Shown here: positions 8,638 to 16,343 of the stretch, in pieces
Position numbering within the stretch: position 1 is the stretch's first letter
Layout of the letters: each line of letters starts with the position of its first letter
Assembly: GCF_040273735.1 (NCBI RefSeq)
Contig: NZ_JBELZM010000001.1
Location: forward strand, 62,001 to 126,000
Length of the DNA: 64,000 nucleotides
Origin: Solibacillus sp040273735
GTDB taxonomy: Bacteria > Bacillota > Bacilli > Bacillales_A > Planococcaceae
Direction: 5' to 3'
The notes under the pieces: generated by a model
The model's database searches: none
Seen by the model: only the letters and a program-made list of their open reading frames with translations
Told to the model about the DNA's origin: nothing
Made by a program: the position numbers and the translations under genes

Positions 8638-8664
8638 ACGCTGCGATATGTAGCGTTTTTTTTT
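8638..8664 (+). terminator. Terminator after ylbC
   Basis: An ACGCTGC/GTAGCGT stem with a 5-base loop is followed by a run of eight or more T residues. The MurE-like gene begins only about 30 bases later, so it depends on readthrough or on a promoter I cannot identify. Confidence 0.8.
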
Positions 8665-8696
8665 TGTCTTCATAAAGTATGGTAAGGAGTGAAACC

Positions 8697-10178
8697 GTGC
8701 AAATTGGAGAATTGATTAAAGATTGGCCGTGCACTATGAAGGGCTCCATTAGAGTGGAAATAAAACGAGTGGAAGACGATGCGAATCTTATTTTACCTGG
8801 AGATGCTTTTATCGCCAGGAAGGGAAATAAGTCGAGTGGTATTTCGTATATTGATAGCGCTTTGGAGAAAGGCGCAGCAGCAATTGTAGTAGATGATGAA
8901 AATTACTTTAATGAAGCCGATTTACCTGTACCGATTATTTGGGTACCGAATTGTTTGAGTTTTATTGCCTATGCAAGTGCAAAAATTTATAATTTCCCCG
9001 CAGAAGCATTAACCGTGATTGCGGTAACAGGTACAAACGGCAAAACAACTGTTACGCATTTTATCGGACAAATTCTAAACCAGTTGGATAAGCGTACTAT
9101 GGTAATCGGTACGAACGGTGTTTTTATAGACCAGGAAAAATGTTATCCGGAAATGGAAGCATTGACAACATTACAGGCGAAAAATATTCAATTTTTGTTT
9201 AAAGAAGCAATCCGTCTTGATGTACCTTACGTTGTTCTGGAAGCTTCGTCCATTGGTCTGGAAAAGCACCGTCTGGATCATTGTGATATTGATATCGGTA
9301 TTTTCTTGAATGTGACAGAAGATCACATTGAAGACCATGGTAGTTTTGAACGCTACAAACTATCCAAACAGATTTTATCGACCTTGGCGAAAAAAAATAT
9401 TATAAACAGTGATGACAGTGTTTGTCGTTCCATTGGTTTAGCGACAAAAGGCAAGCGTATTTTTTTCGGCAAGGGGAGCCATGTCGACTACTTTTTCCAA
9501 ACGCTAGTTGACGGACCAGCATCAACAACTTGTTGTATTCAACATAAGAAAGAGAAGCATATAGTGCACATCCCGTTAGTGGGAGACTATCAATGCAGCA
9601 ACGTACTTGCAGCGATAAGCTGTGTTGCGCAGCTTGATTTTCCGTTAAGTGATGTATGCAATACAATCGGAAATCTAGTTTTGCCTGAAGGTCGGTTTGA
9701 GCACGTGAAAAATCAGTTAGGCTTATCGATCGTCGTCGATTATGCCCATACACCGGATGCGATGAAAATGATTTTGCAAACACTAAAAAAACATACAAAG
9801 CATCGGTTAATTGTAATGTTTAGTTGCGGTGGTAACCGAGACAAGGCAAAACGGCCAAAAATGGGAATGATCGCATCGATTTATGCGGATTATATTATTT
9901 TAACGACAGATAATGCACGAAATGAAAATCCCCAGCAGATCAATAAGCAGATTCGTGAAGGTTTTTCTTCTTCACAGGAGTATATTGAGTGCCTCAACCG
10001 AAAAGAAGCGATCGAGCATGCACTTAATTATGCGGAAGAAGGCGATACAATCGTTCTGCTAGGAAAAGGTCATGAGAAAACACAGCAAATTGGAGAAAAG
10101 CAAAAATACTTTTCCGATTTAGTATTTGTTCGTGAAATGGTAAGACAATTGGAAAAACGCCGGTTGAACAATCATTGA
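8697..10178 (+). CDS. murE: MurE-type UDP-MurNAc-dipeptide ligase
   Basis: Cytoplasmic Mur ligase (493 residues) that would add the third stem-peptide amino acid (L-lysine or meso-diaminopimelate) to UDP-MurNAc-L-Ala-D-Glu. An N-terminal UDP-binding domain is followed by the P-loop TGTNGKTT (about residues 111-118), a central domain with EDHIEDHG and the lysine of YKLSK that is normally carbamylated, and a C-terminal domain with DNAR (405-408) at the substrate-discriminating site, where diaminopimelate enzymes have DNPR and staphylococcal lysine enzymes DNPA. AAGGAG at 8684-8689 points to GTG 8697, not ATG 8679. The dcw cluster in this window has no murE, so this is either the relocated housekeeping enzyme or a paralogue. 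Confidence 0.85.
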   Translation: MQIGELIKDWPCTMKGSIRVEIKRVEDDANLILPGDAFIARKGNKSSGISYIDSALEKGAAAIVVDDENYFNEADLPVPIIWVPNCLSFIAYASAKIYNFPAEALTVIAVTGTNGKTTVTHFIGQILNQLDKRTMVIGTNGVFIDQEKCYPEMEALTTLQAKNIQFLFKEAIRLDVPYVVLEASSIGLEKHRLDHCDIDIGIFLNVTEDHIEDHGSFERYKLSKQILSTLAKKNIINSDDSVCRSIGLATKGKRIFFGKGSHVDYFFQTLVDGPASTTCCIQHKKEKHIVHIPLVGDYQCSNVLAAISCVAQLDFPLSDVCNTIGNLVLPEGRFEHVKNQLGLSIVVDYAHTPDAMKMILQTLKKHTKHRLIVMFSCGGNRDKAKRPKMGMIASIYADYIILTTDNARNENPQQINKQIREGFSSSQEYIECLNRKEAIEHALNYAEEGDTIVLLGKGHEKTQQIGEKQKYFSDLVFVREMVRQLEKRRLNNH

Positions 10179-10226
10179 TTTTCCCTTCAATTCTGTTATG
10201 ATAAAGTGAGATTGGAGGAATAAACA

Positions 10227-10673
10227 ATGCTCATGACTTCTGATTGGGTTTTTATTTTAGATGAGGTCGATGAATTAAATGCGATGATCCTTTCCTCTGA
10301 GCAAGCCGAAAACCTTCGACTTGCGAAAAAGGCAGTATACGAGGATGCGGAATTAAGCGCACAAATTATGGCCTTTCAACGATTAAAAGACCAATATGAG
10401 GATGTACAACGCTTTGGCAAATATCATCCTGATTACAATATAATTATGAAAAAAATTCGAACAGAAAAGCGTCTGATCGATATGAATGAACAAATTGCGG
10501 CACTTAAAGTGGCGGAAAATGATTTTCAGGATTTACTTGATGAAATCAGCCTGCTCATTGGTCATTCCGTTTCGGAAGCTGTAAAAGTTCCGGTAAGCAA
10601 TCCGTTCTTTGCGAGCAGCTCTTCTTGTGGCAGCGGTTGCGGTACTGGCGGCGGTTGTTCGTGTTCAGCTTAA
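10227..10673 (+). CDS. ylbF: YlbF (RicF) family regulator
   Basis: 148-residue cytoplasmic protein. In B. subtilis YlbF joins YmcA and YaaT in the Y (Ric) complex, which binds iron-sulfur clusters, promotes RNase Y-dependent mRNA maturation and affects competence, biofilm formation and sporulation. The helical YlbF domain spans about residues 8-120. The tail is Cys-Gly-Ser rich with four cysteines (Cys134, Cys138, Cys144, Cys146), consistent with cluster binding. GGAGG at 10213-10217 supports ATG 10227. A second in-frame ATG two codons on is an alternative. Confidence 0.9.
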   Translation: MLMTSDWVFILDEVDELNAMILSSEQAENLRLAKKAVYEDAELSAQIMAFQRLKDQYEDVQRFGKYHPDYNIIMKKIRTEKRLIDMNEQIAALKVAENDFQDLLDEISLLIGHSVSEAVKVPVSNPFFASSSSCGSGCGTGGGCSCSA

Positions 10674-10681
10674 TGTAATAA

Positions 10682-10710
10682 AAAAGCTCCCGAAAATTTC
10701 GGGAGCTTTT
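10682..10710. terminator. Bidirectional terminator between ylbF and the GDPD-like gene
   Basis: A near-perfect palindrome (AGCTCCCGAAA with its complement) is flanked by A-runs on the left and T-runs on the right, so it can end transcripts from both converging genes. Confidence 0.85.
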
Positions 10711-10715
10711 ATTTG

Positions 10716-11624
10716 TTATTGCGATACTTTTTGGATGAGTACTTCTGCGATATCCGGGCGGTTTGTCACGATTCCCATTGCCCCTTGCCGGATGACACGG
10801 TTCATTGTTACGAGATCATCAATGTCGCTGTAAATCGTCGGTACATTAAGTTCAGATAAAAACTTAACAAATCGCGGTGAATCGTAATTGAAAACACCTT
10901 GTTTTAATGGAACGATGAACAAGTCCACTTTTGGGTGATACAAATGACCGAATTGACTTGTAAATGAAGTCATCGCCTTTTTAATGTCGCCTTCACCGGC
11001 ACCGAGAGCGATGCGGTTTTGCGCATATAAGTTGAAGCGGTCGATCTGTTCGCTATACGGACTTGTAACAATTACTTGGTATTGAATATTTAATTCTTCG
11101 ATTAAACGCCATAGTTTAGAAGGCATTAAACTACCTTCATATGTGTCTGGGCTATCTTGAATGTTTACGATAAATAGTTTATCCGGATAAGTTTCGATTA
11201 ATTGGCGTAATGTCACGGCCAGTATATGCTGTTCTCTGTATGGGAAAGCACCTTCTAAATCTTCAAAGTTATAGCCGATATTCAGTTCTTTTAACTGTTC
11301 AAATGTAAAGTCTTTAATAAAGCCAGAGCCATTTGTTGTGCGGTCTACCGTTGCATCATGAAAAGCGATAATTTCTTCATCTTTTGAAAGGCGGACACTT
11401 ACTGTAAAGCCATCCACACCGATTTCCGCTGCTTGTTCAAAAGCAAGTAACGAATGTTCAGGTGCCAGACCCGCGCCTCCATGTTGTGCGATAATAATTG
11501 GACGTTCAAATTGTAATGCTTCTTTTGATTCACGTTTTTGCGGCTTTGAAATCGCTTTTGTTCCTGCCCATGCCGCCGCACTAGCCGCCGCGATTGCTAA
11601 AGCTACTTTTGTTTTCTTACCCAT
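10716..11624 (-). CDS. Degenerate glycerophosphodiester phosphodiesterase-like protein
   Basis: 302 residues with an N-terminal hydrophobic, Ala-rich segment (residues 7-24), then a GDPD-type TIM-barrel domain. Family landmarks are HGGAGLAPEHS (normally HRG and PENT), the second histidine in AFHDATVDRTTNGSG, and the C-terminal GIVTNRPD. Metal ligands are altered: the usual ELDV pair reads TVSV, and the later glutamate of the IEIK-like strand is Gln (VNIQD). This argues against normal calcium-dependent phosphodiesterase activity. GGAGG precedes ATG 11624. The gene lies between ylbF and ylbG on the opposite strand. Sequence shows the changes; loss of activity is inference. Confidence 0.75.
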   Translation of the reverse strand: MGKKTKVALAIAAASAAAWAGTKAISKPQKRESKEALQFERPIIIAQHGGAGLAPEHSLLAFEQAAEIGVDGFTVSVRLSKDEEIIAFHDATVDRTTNGSGFIKDFTFEQLKELNIGYNFEDLEGAFPYREQHILAVTLRQLIETYPDKLFIVNIQDSPDTYEGSLMPSKLWRLIEELNIQYQVIVTSPYSEQIDRFNLYAQNRIALGAGEGDIKKAMTSFTSQFGHLYHPKVDLFIVPLKQGVFNYDSPRFVKFLSELNVPTIYSDIDDLVTMNRVIRQGAMGIVTNRPDIAEVLIQKVSQ

Positions 11625-11900
11625 TAAATTCGTCCTCCTCTAACCGTACATTGTTTCGCTGAAAGCTATGTGCAATAAATGAGTTTAAAAAGCTTAAAAT
11701 AGTATGAAGTGTATATCTCACTCTACTATTCTCCATTATAACGGAAAAGAAGTGGAACTGTCTAAACTCTGTTGCTAACAATTTGCACATTTGGTATGCT
11801 TTTAGTGAAAAAGACGGCTTGAAACTGAGGGAATTTACAGGAATTTGTTGCATGATTTAGCTGAATATAAATTTTTTTATGAAGAAACGGGGAGTTTTCC

Positions 11901-12173
11901 ATGAATGAAAGACAAGGTTTAATTATATACGTTCATCAATTAAAACATGCGAAGTCGTTAAGAAAGTATGGTCACGTAAATTTCATCTCCAGGAGATTAA
12001 AATATGTTGTGATTTATTGTAATCGAGACGAAATCGAAACATTAAAAAATAAAATACAACGCCTTCCGTTTGTGAAAGACGTTGTTGAATCATACCGTCC
12101 ATTTGTTAAAAACGAATTTGAAAATGCAAAGCCGGATAAAGCAAAAGAATATGATTATAAAATAGGTTTATAA
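11901..12173 (+). CDS. ylbG: YlbG family protein (DUF2129)
   Basis: 90-residue cytoplasmic protein of the DUF2129/YlbG family, found next to ylbF and rsmD across Bacillales. Function is unknown. The conserved start RQGLIIYVHQLKHAKSLRKYG and the central RRLKYVVIYCN strand are clear. A purine-rich CGGGGAG about ten bases upstream is the ribosome site for ATG 11901. The 276-base divergent gap before it shows no strong promoter. Confidence 0.87.
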   Translation: MNERQGLIIYVHQLKHAKSLRKYGHVNFISRRLKYVVIYCNRDEIETLKNKIQRLPFVKDVVESYRPFVKNEFENAKPDKAKEYDYKIGL

Positions 12174-12180
12174 TTTTTAC

Positions 12181-12570
12181 TTATTGCATCGGTGGTATGT
12201 AACGATTTAATCTCAAAATACCAATTAAGTATTGATAATATTGATTTTTTTCCGAAAAGACAGATGAGTGTTTAATTTCAAGAATGTTTTCTTGCTGCTT
12301 AACATCTTGAATCGTTTGTTTAAATATCTCAATTCGCTTTGACAGTTTTTCCTCGCTATATGGAATCCCTTCGCGGCAAATATATATTGGCATGAATTTG
12401 CTTTCACCTGATGGTTTAAAAGCCACCGCTAGTGAAGCGACTGTATTGCCATCCTGAGTTGCAGTGAAAATAAATGCATTATGGAATCGATGCTCATTTG
12501 TTTTGACCAGTTCGCAAAGCTCATATATATCGCCATAGCCTTGACCGAGTTCGATAAATTGTTGAATCAT
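12181..12570 (-). CDS. Small conserved Bacillales protein, DUF7147-like
   Basis: 129 residues, soluble, no signal peptide and no recognised catalytic motif. The N-terminal MIQQFIELGQGYGDIYELCEL recalls a family of about 130 residues that Bacillales genomes carry near ylbG and that is sometimes auto-labelled methylthioribose kinase; nothing here supports a kinase. Its stop lies 8 bases from the ylbG stop on the other strand, and its start faces the next gene 54 bases away. AGGATG-rich sequence precedes the start. The family assignment is from memory. Confidence 0.6.
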   Translation of the reverse strand: MIQQFIELGQGYGDIYELCELVKTNEHRFHNAFIFTATQDGNTVASLAVAFKPSGESKFMPIYICREGIPYSEEKLSKRIEIFKQTIQDVKQQENILEIKHSSVFSEKNQYYQYLIGILRLNRYIPPMQ

Positions 12571-12623
12571 TTTTTAGCACATCCTTTCTTTATAATAGTA
12601 ACATGATGCAGGAGGTCAGGCAC

Positions 12624-14033
12624 TTGAAAATTGCCGTTAGTATTTTTTCATTTTTAACGATACTAATCGGAACTATACTTTTTATGCAGTTCCAAGTTTA
12701 TTCGGATAAAGTGGACTCGATTGAAAAAGGCTATCGTTATTCTCAGGAAATTGAAATTGTATATCGTGGCGAAAGCTTGGATGTTCGCCAGCATTTCAAA
12801 AATTTGCCGAATGAAGAACTAACGATTGAATGGCCGAAAGCTTCCATTAATCCTGATTGTTTTATAGAAAATGAACATAGCTGTGCACGTTTAAATGAAG
12901 ACTCCACGAAGTTTAAAGCCGGAGAAACACGGGCACAATCGATTTCCTATGTCATTCCATTAAAGAACGGCTTACAGTCCCGTAAGCTTATGAAAAATGT
13001 CTTTGCTACTTTAAAAAACGGTGATGTTCAGTTCTCTACGGTGCATATTTCCACTGAAAAAGAAGTAAAAGGGCAGTGGGTAACAGGTTTGCCGTTAATC
13101 GGTAAGCAAAATTTGTCACTCGTCAACTATTCAATGTTTAGTGGGCAAGGTTCAGTGAAAGATCTGTTTTGGCAAGATGGGGACTTTGCGCTGCAAAATG
13201 AAGTAGGCGTTGTTTCCATTTATTCAAGAACCCCATTAAAAGCTGCATTTTATGAAAAGCTAGAAAAAGTCAACTTTTTAAGCAATGAACATCTTGCAAT
13301 CATTAATGGCACAAATATAGATGGGGTTGATGGGTTCCGTATGCTTTTTGTGCCTAATGTAACAGTGGCGAAGGTCCAGCAAAAGGTCCTGATTACTCAA
13401 CTGGAAGAATCCTATGATTTTGGTGACAGTCCGTATTGGCTGAAAGAATTAATGGCATCATTTTTGACGGATACTGTATTTGGTGGTGAGAAAACAAAAG
13501 AAGTCGCTGCTACAATTACTGCCCAATTAACGGATGTGCAACTGACGGATTGGCAAGAACGTTTACAGGAATTAGAAGGCGAAAAGATCAGTGGAGAACT
13601 GCTCGACAAGGAGCTGTCTGAAGTATTGGGAGCTTCTACGAAATATATTTCAATGAACGCACAATCTGAAAAATCCTATCCGTTTTTATATAATGACCCG
13701 CGGAATTTATACGTCAATTCGGAAAAGCAGCCTGCCGTTCAAGTTGTTTTAAAAGATGGCGAAGTATTGTACGGTGCAGATTTGCTGCTGGAATCAATCG
13801 GTTATGATGTAAGTATTGGAAAACATGGGTATTATGTAGTAAGTGAAACGCGTGAATTCAGATTCCCGACTGAACCTGGTTTTTATGTATTTAATCAGCG
13901 ACGCTATGACACGGTATCTTTACCGGTTAAACAAGTTGCGGGCCAATATTTCATTGAGGAATCGTGGTTACAGCGTTTGTTTATAGTTGAAATTGAAAAG
14001 ACGGAAGACCGAATTAATATTTCGGCGCCTTAA
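12624..14033 (+). CDS. Secreted or anchored protein with peptidase-like core and stalk-like C-terminus
   Basis: 469 residues; not assigned to a known gene. An N-terminal membrane segment (residues 3-20) is followed by a beta-rich region, a helical core with QLEESYDFGDSPYWLKELMASFL, and a C-terminal domain resembling copper-amine-oxidase N-terminal (stalk) domains (about residues 360-465). The core recalls a gluzincin arrangement, with a WLxE helix but no HExxH before it, so catalysis is doubtful. AGGAGGT at 12610-12616 is spaced 7 bases from TTG 12624, which I take as start instead of ATG 12603. It precedes rsmD by 42 bases and may be cotranscribed. Confidence 0.6.
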   Translation: MKIAVSIFSFLTILIGTILFMQFQVYSDKVDSIEKGYRYSQEIEIVYRGESLDVRQHFKNLPNEELTIEWPKASINPDCFIENEHSCARLNEDSTKFKAGETRAQSISYVIPLKNGLQSRKLMKNVFATLKNGDVQFSTVHISTEKEVKGQWVTGLPLIGKQNLSLVNYSMFSGQGSVKDLFWQDGDFALQNEVGVVSIYSRTPLKAAFYEKLEKVNFLSNEHLAIINGTNIDGVDGFRMLFVPNVTVAKVQQKVLITQLEESYDFGDSPYWLKELMASFLTDTVFGGEKTKEVAATITAQLTDVQLTDWQERLQELEGEKISGELLDKELSEVLGASTKYISMNAQSEKSYPFLYNDPRNLYVNSEKQPAVQVVLKDGEVLYGADLLLESIGYDVSIGKHGYYVVSETREFRFPTEPGFYVFNQRRYDTVSLPVKQVAGQYFIEESWLQRLFIVEIEKTEDRINISAP

Positions 14034-14075
14034 AAAATTACGGACACGATTTAGTAGGAAAGTTTGGTGAAAATC

Positions 14076-14648
14076 ATGCGCGTTGTTGCAGGAGACAGAA
14101 AAGGGATGCCTTTAAAGGCGATTACAGGAAATACAACACGACCGACAACAGATAAAGTAAAGGAATCCATTTTTAATATGATTGGACCATTCTTTAATGG
14201 TGGTTTGGCGGTTGATTTATTTGCCGGGAGTGGCGGACTTGGTATCGAAACGCTAAGTCGCGGGGCAGATCATGCACTGTTTATCGAGAAAGATGCCCGT
14301 GCTTTCCAAGTGCTCCTGGAAAATATAAAAAAATGCCGTTATGAGGATGTATCTGAGCTATTTCGTACAGATGCGATGCGTGCGGTGAAGGCTTTATTAA
14401 AAAGAGATATCGTCATTGATTATCTATTTTTGGATCCGCCATATCACAAAAAAGAATATTATGATTTAGTCGAAACACTTGTTGAAGGCGGGAAGTTGGC
14501 GCATGATGCAATTATTATGTGCGAGCATTCAACGGAAGTCACGTTGCCGGAAAACTACGGCCGTTTTAACCTAGTTAGACAAGAAGAATACGGCAGTACG
14601 ATCATTTCTATTTATCGTCACGAAGAGGAAGAGGGAGAAATCGTTTGA
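14076..14648 (+). CDS. rsmD: 16S rRNA (guanine966-N2)-methyltransferase RsmD
   Basis: 190 residues. SAM-dependent methyltransferase that modifies G966 of 16S rRNA during 30S assembly (B. subtilis ylbH). The sequence shows the conserved RPTTDKVKESIFNMIG start region, the SAM loop DLFAGSGGLGIE and the catalytic DPPY motif. TTG 14064 and GTG 14067 are in frame upstream, but family members begin MRVVAG-like, and GGTGA lies just before ATG 14076. Its stop overlaps coaD by four bases, the usual rsmD-coaD pairing. Confidence 0.93.
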   Translation: MRVVAGDRKGMPLKAITGNTTRPTTDKVKESIFNMIGPFFNGGLAVDLFAGSGGLGIETLSRGADHALFIEKDARAFQVLLENIKKCRYEDVSELFRTDAMRAVKALLKRDIVIDYLFLDPPYHKKEYYDLVETLVEGGKLAHDAIIMCEHSTEVTLPENYGRFNLVRQEEYGSTIISIYRHEEEEGEIV

Positions 14649-15130
14649 CAGAAAAAATCGCAGTAGTACCTGGAAGTTTTGATCCGATTACGAATGGTCA
14701 TATTGATATCATTCGCCGGGCAGCCGATGTTTTTGACACAGTATATGTCGCAGTATTAAATAACTCAGCTAAAAAGCCATTGTTTACAATTGAAGAGCGC
14801 ACAGCCTTGATTAAAGAAGTGACAAAAGATTTGCCGAATATTCGAATTGAAACTTCTTCGGGACTGCTGATCGATTATGCCCGTGAAAAAAATGCGAAAG
14901 CCATTGTACGTGGTTTACGGGCTGTTTCCGACTTTGAATATGAAATGCAGATTACTTCGATGAACCGAGTGCTTGATGAAAATATTGAAACATTTTTCAT
15001 CATGTCAAAAAATCAGTATTCATTTTTAAGTTCTAGCATCGTTAAGGAAGTAGCCAAATACGGCGGAAATGTAAGTGAGCTCGTACCAGCTCATGTTGAA
15101 CAAGCACTAAACGAAAAATTCGCTAAATAA
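14645..15130 (+). CDS. coaD: Phosphopantetheine adenylyltransferase
   Basis: 161 residues. Transfers AMP from ATP to 4'-phosphopantetheine in coenzyme A synthesis, in the cytoplasm. Nucleotidyltransferase motifs are present: GSFDPITNGH (T/HxGH at residues 17-20) and the C-terminal SSSIVKEVA signature. TTG 14645 is the start, preceded by GAGGGAG and overlapping the rsmD stop. The gene is followed by a strong terminator. Confidence 0.96.
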   Translation: MTEKIAVVPGSFDPITNGHIDIIRRAADVFDTVYVAVLNNSAKKPLFTIEERTALIKEVTKDLPNIRIETSSGLLIDYAREKNAKAIVRGLRAVSDFEYEMQITSMNRVLDENIETFFIMSKNQYSFLSSSIVKEVAKYGGNVSELVPAHVEQALNEKFAK

Positions 15131-15132
15131 AA

Positions 15133-15177
15133 AAGAGCTTCTGTGAAGGATAACGTCCATACACAGAAGCTCTTTTT
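15133..15177 (+). terminator. Terminator after coaD
   Basis: A 13-bp perfect stem (AAGAGCTTCTGTG with its complement) and 16-base loop are followed by a T-run. The flanking A-run could also serve the minus strand, but ylbJ ends about 80 bases away. Confidence 0.9.
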
Positions 15178-15252
15178 TGTATGCAATGGAGCTGTGCCCG
15201 CGGAAAATCTCCCGCCCGCAACTGTAATATACGCATATTATTAAAAAATCTT

Positions 15253-16131
15253 TTACAAAAACAGCAGGAAAAATAGAAGTGGGATCACAATGCTGTAAAC
15301 AACACGCGTGAAAATATACGGACGAATCGCAATATTGGCAGATCGGGCAATTACGATTACTTGCAGGTGAATACTTAAACTCTGTGTTGTCAAAAATACG
15401 ACAGTGAGAAATATAAGCATGTCGCCATAGAGTTGCTGGTGCAGCAAATGTAACCCGTTCGTCACCTCAAGAAAGCTGGCAATTCCAATTTCTAAATAGG
15501 TAGGAATTGATTTGAAAACCACTTCGACACTATGTAGAAACACTTGGTAAATCGTCGTAAAAAAAATGATTGTTGTTGCAACAATTAATATTGTAGGCGC
15601 ACTTTCCTTGATACTTGATGTAAATGGTGTCGGGTCTTTAGGTGCTTTATGCACTTCTTTTGAAAGCGGAGTAGTAAATTTATATACGGCGATTAATAAA
15701 ATGAATGAAAAGCTATGTAATAAAATTAAATATTGCCAGCTGAATGTTGTAGAATTTAATAAATCGCTTCCGACAAAACCGAATAAAAATAGCGGGCTTG
15801 GACAATGGCAAATGCCGAGCAAATAGGCGGCTTGCTGCTTTGTGATCGAATTACGTTTAACGAGTTGCGTAATTGTAGCAGCACCTGTAGGATACCCTCC
15901 GATGGCACTAATTCCGTAAGTTTGCAAAAAAACGATAAAGGGCGCATTGTTGTAAGAATGCGTCAATTTTAAAAGCCATGTCGTCAATACTAAATACGGC
16001 AATAAATATGGAAACAAAGCTTCCATAAATAGCGATACACCAATGTCTGCGCCTACATGTGTCATTTCCGGGAAAAATAATAATAAACTAATTAATGTAA
16101 TACATAAAAGGATTGTCCAAATATTTTTCAT
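15253..16131 (-). CDS. ylbJ: Sporulation membrane protein YlbJ (SpoVV-like)
   Basis: Polytopic membrane protein with nucleoside-recognition (Gate) type helices. In B. subtilis YlbJ/SpoVV is made under sigma-E and moves dipicolinic acid across the outer forespore membrane. Conserved YGISAIGGYPTGA and GICHCPSPLFLFGFVG loops identify the family. The product is about 290 residues, roughly 100 shorter than I recall for B. subtilis YlbJ. The start is uncertain: the frame opens at TTG 16185, but a sigma-E -10 match (CATACAAT, 16175-16182, minus strand) would place transcription start near 16168, leaving GTG 16155 or ATG 16131; none has a good ribosome site. Confidence 0.75.
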   Translation of the reverse strand: MKNIWTILLCITLISLLLFFPEMTHVGADIGVSLFMEALFPYLLPYLVLTTWLLKLTHSYNNAPFIVFLQTYGISAIGGYPTGAATITQLVKRNSITKQQAAYLLGICHCPSPLFLFGFVGSDLLNSTTFSWQYLILLHSFSFILLIAVYKFTTPLSKEVHKAPKDPTPFTSSIKESAPTILIVATTIIFFTTIYQVFLHSVEVVFKSIPTYLEIGIASFLEVTNGLHLLHQQLYGDMLIFLTVVFLTTQSLSIHLQVIVIARSANIAIRPYIFTRVVYSIVIPLLFFLLFL

Positions 16132-16174
16132 CCTTTTCAATATTTTGTCATTCACTCGTTCAAATGCTACACTA

Positions 16175-16182
16175 ATTGTATG
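16175..16182 (-). promoter_or_regulatory. Sigma-E-like -10 element for ylbJ
   Basis: The minus strand reads CATACAAT, a perfect match to the sigma-E -10 consensus. The -35 is weak (AATACT with a spacing a few bases too long). It agrees with the known sigma-E control of ylbJ in B. subtilis. Confidence 0.4.
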
Positions 16183-16343
16183 CAATTGAAGTTTAAATTA
16201 GTATTTCAACTAATCGGCATGTAATTTTTAAGGAACGAATTTTGACATCAAACCGTCTTATAATTTGTTGGTACCTGACAAAAATTAGTCCTGCTACAAT
16301 TATGCCAATGCGAAATCGATCAATTATAGAGGAGTCTAAATAA

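Noticed and set aside
8671..8679. Sigma-K-like -10 (CATAAAGTA) before the MurE-like gene
   Set aside because: Transcription would start at or after the ribosome binding site (8684-8689), leaving no usable leader.
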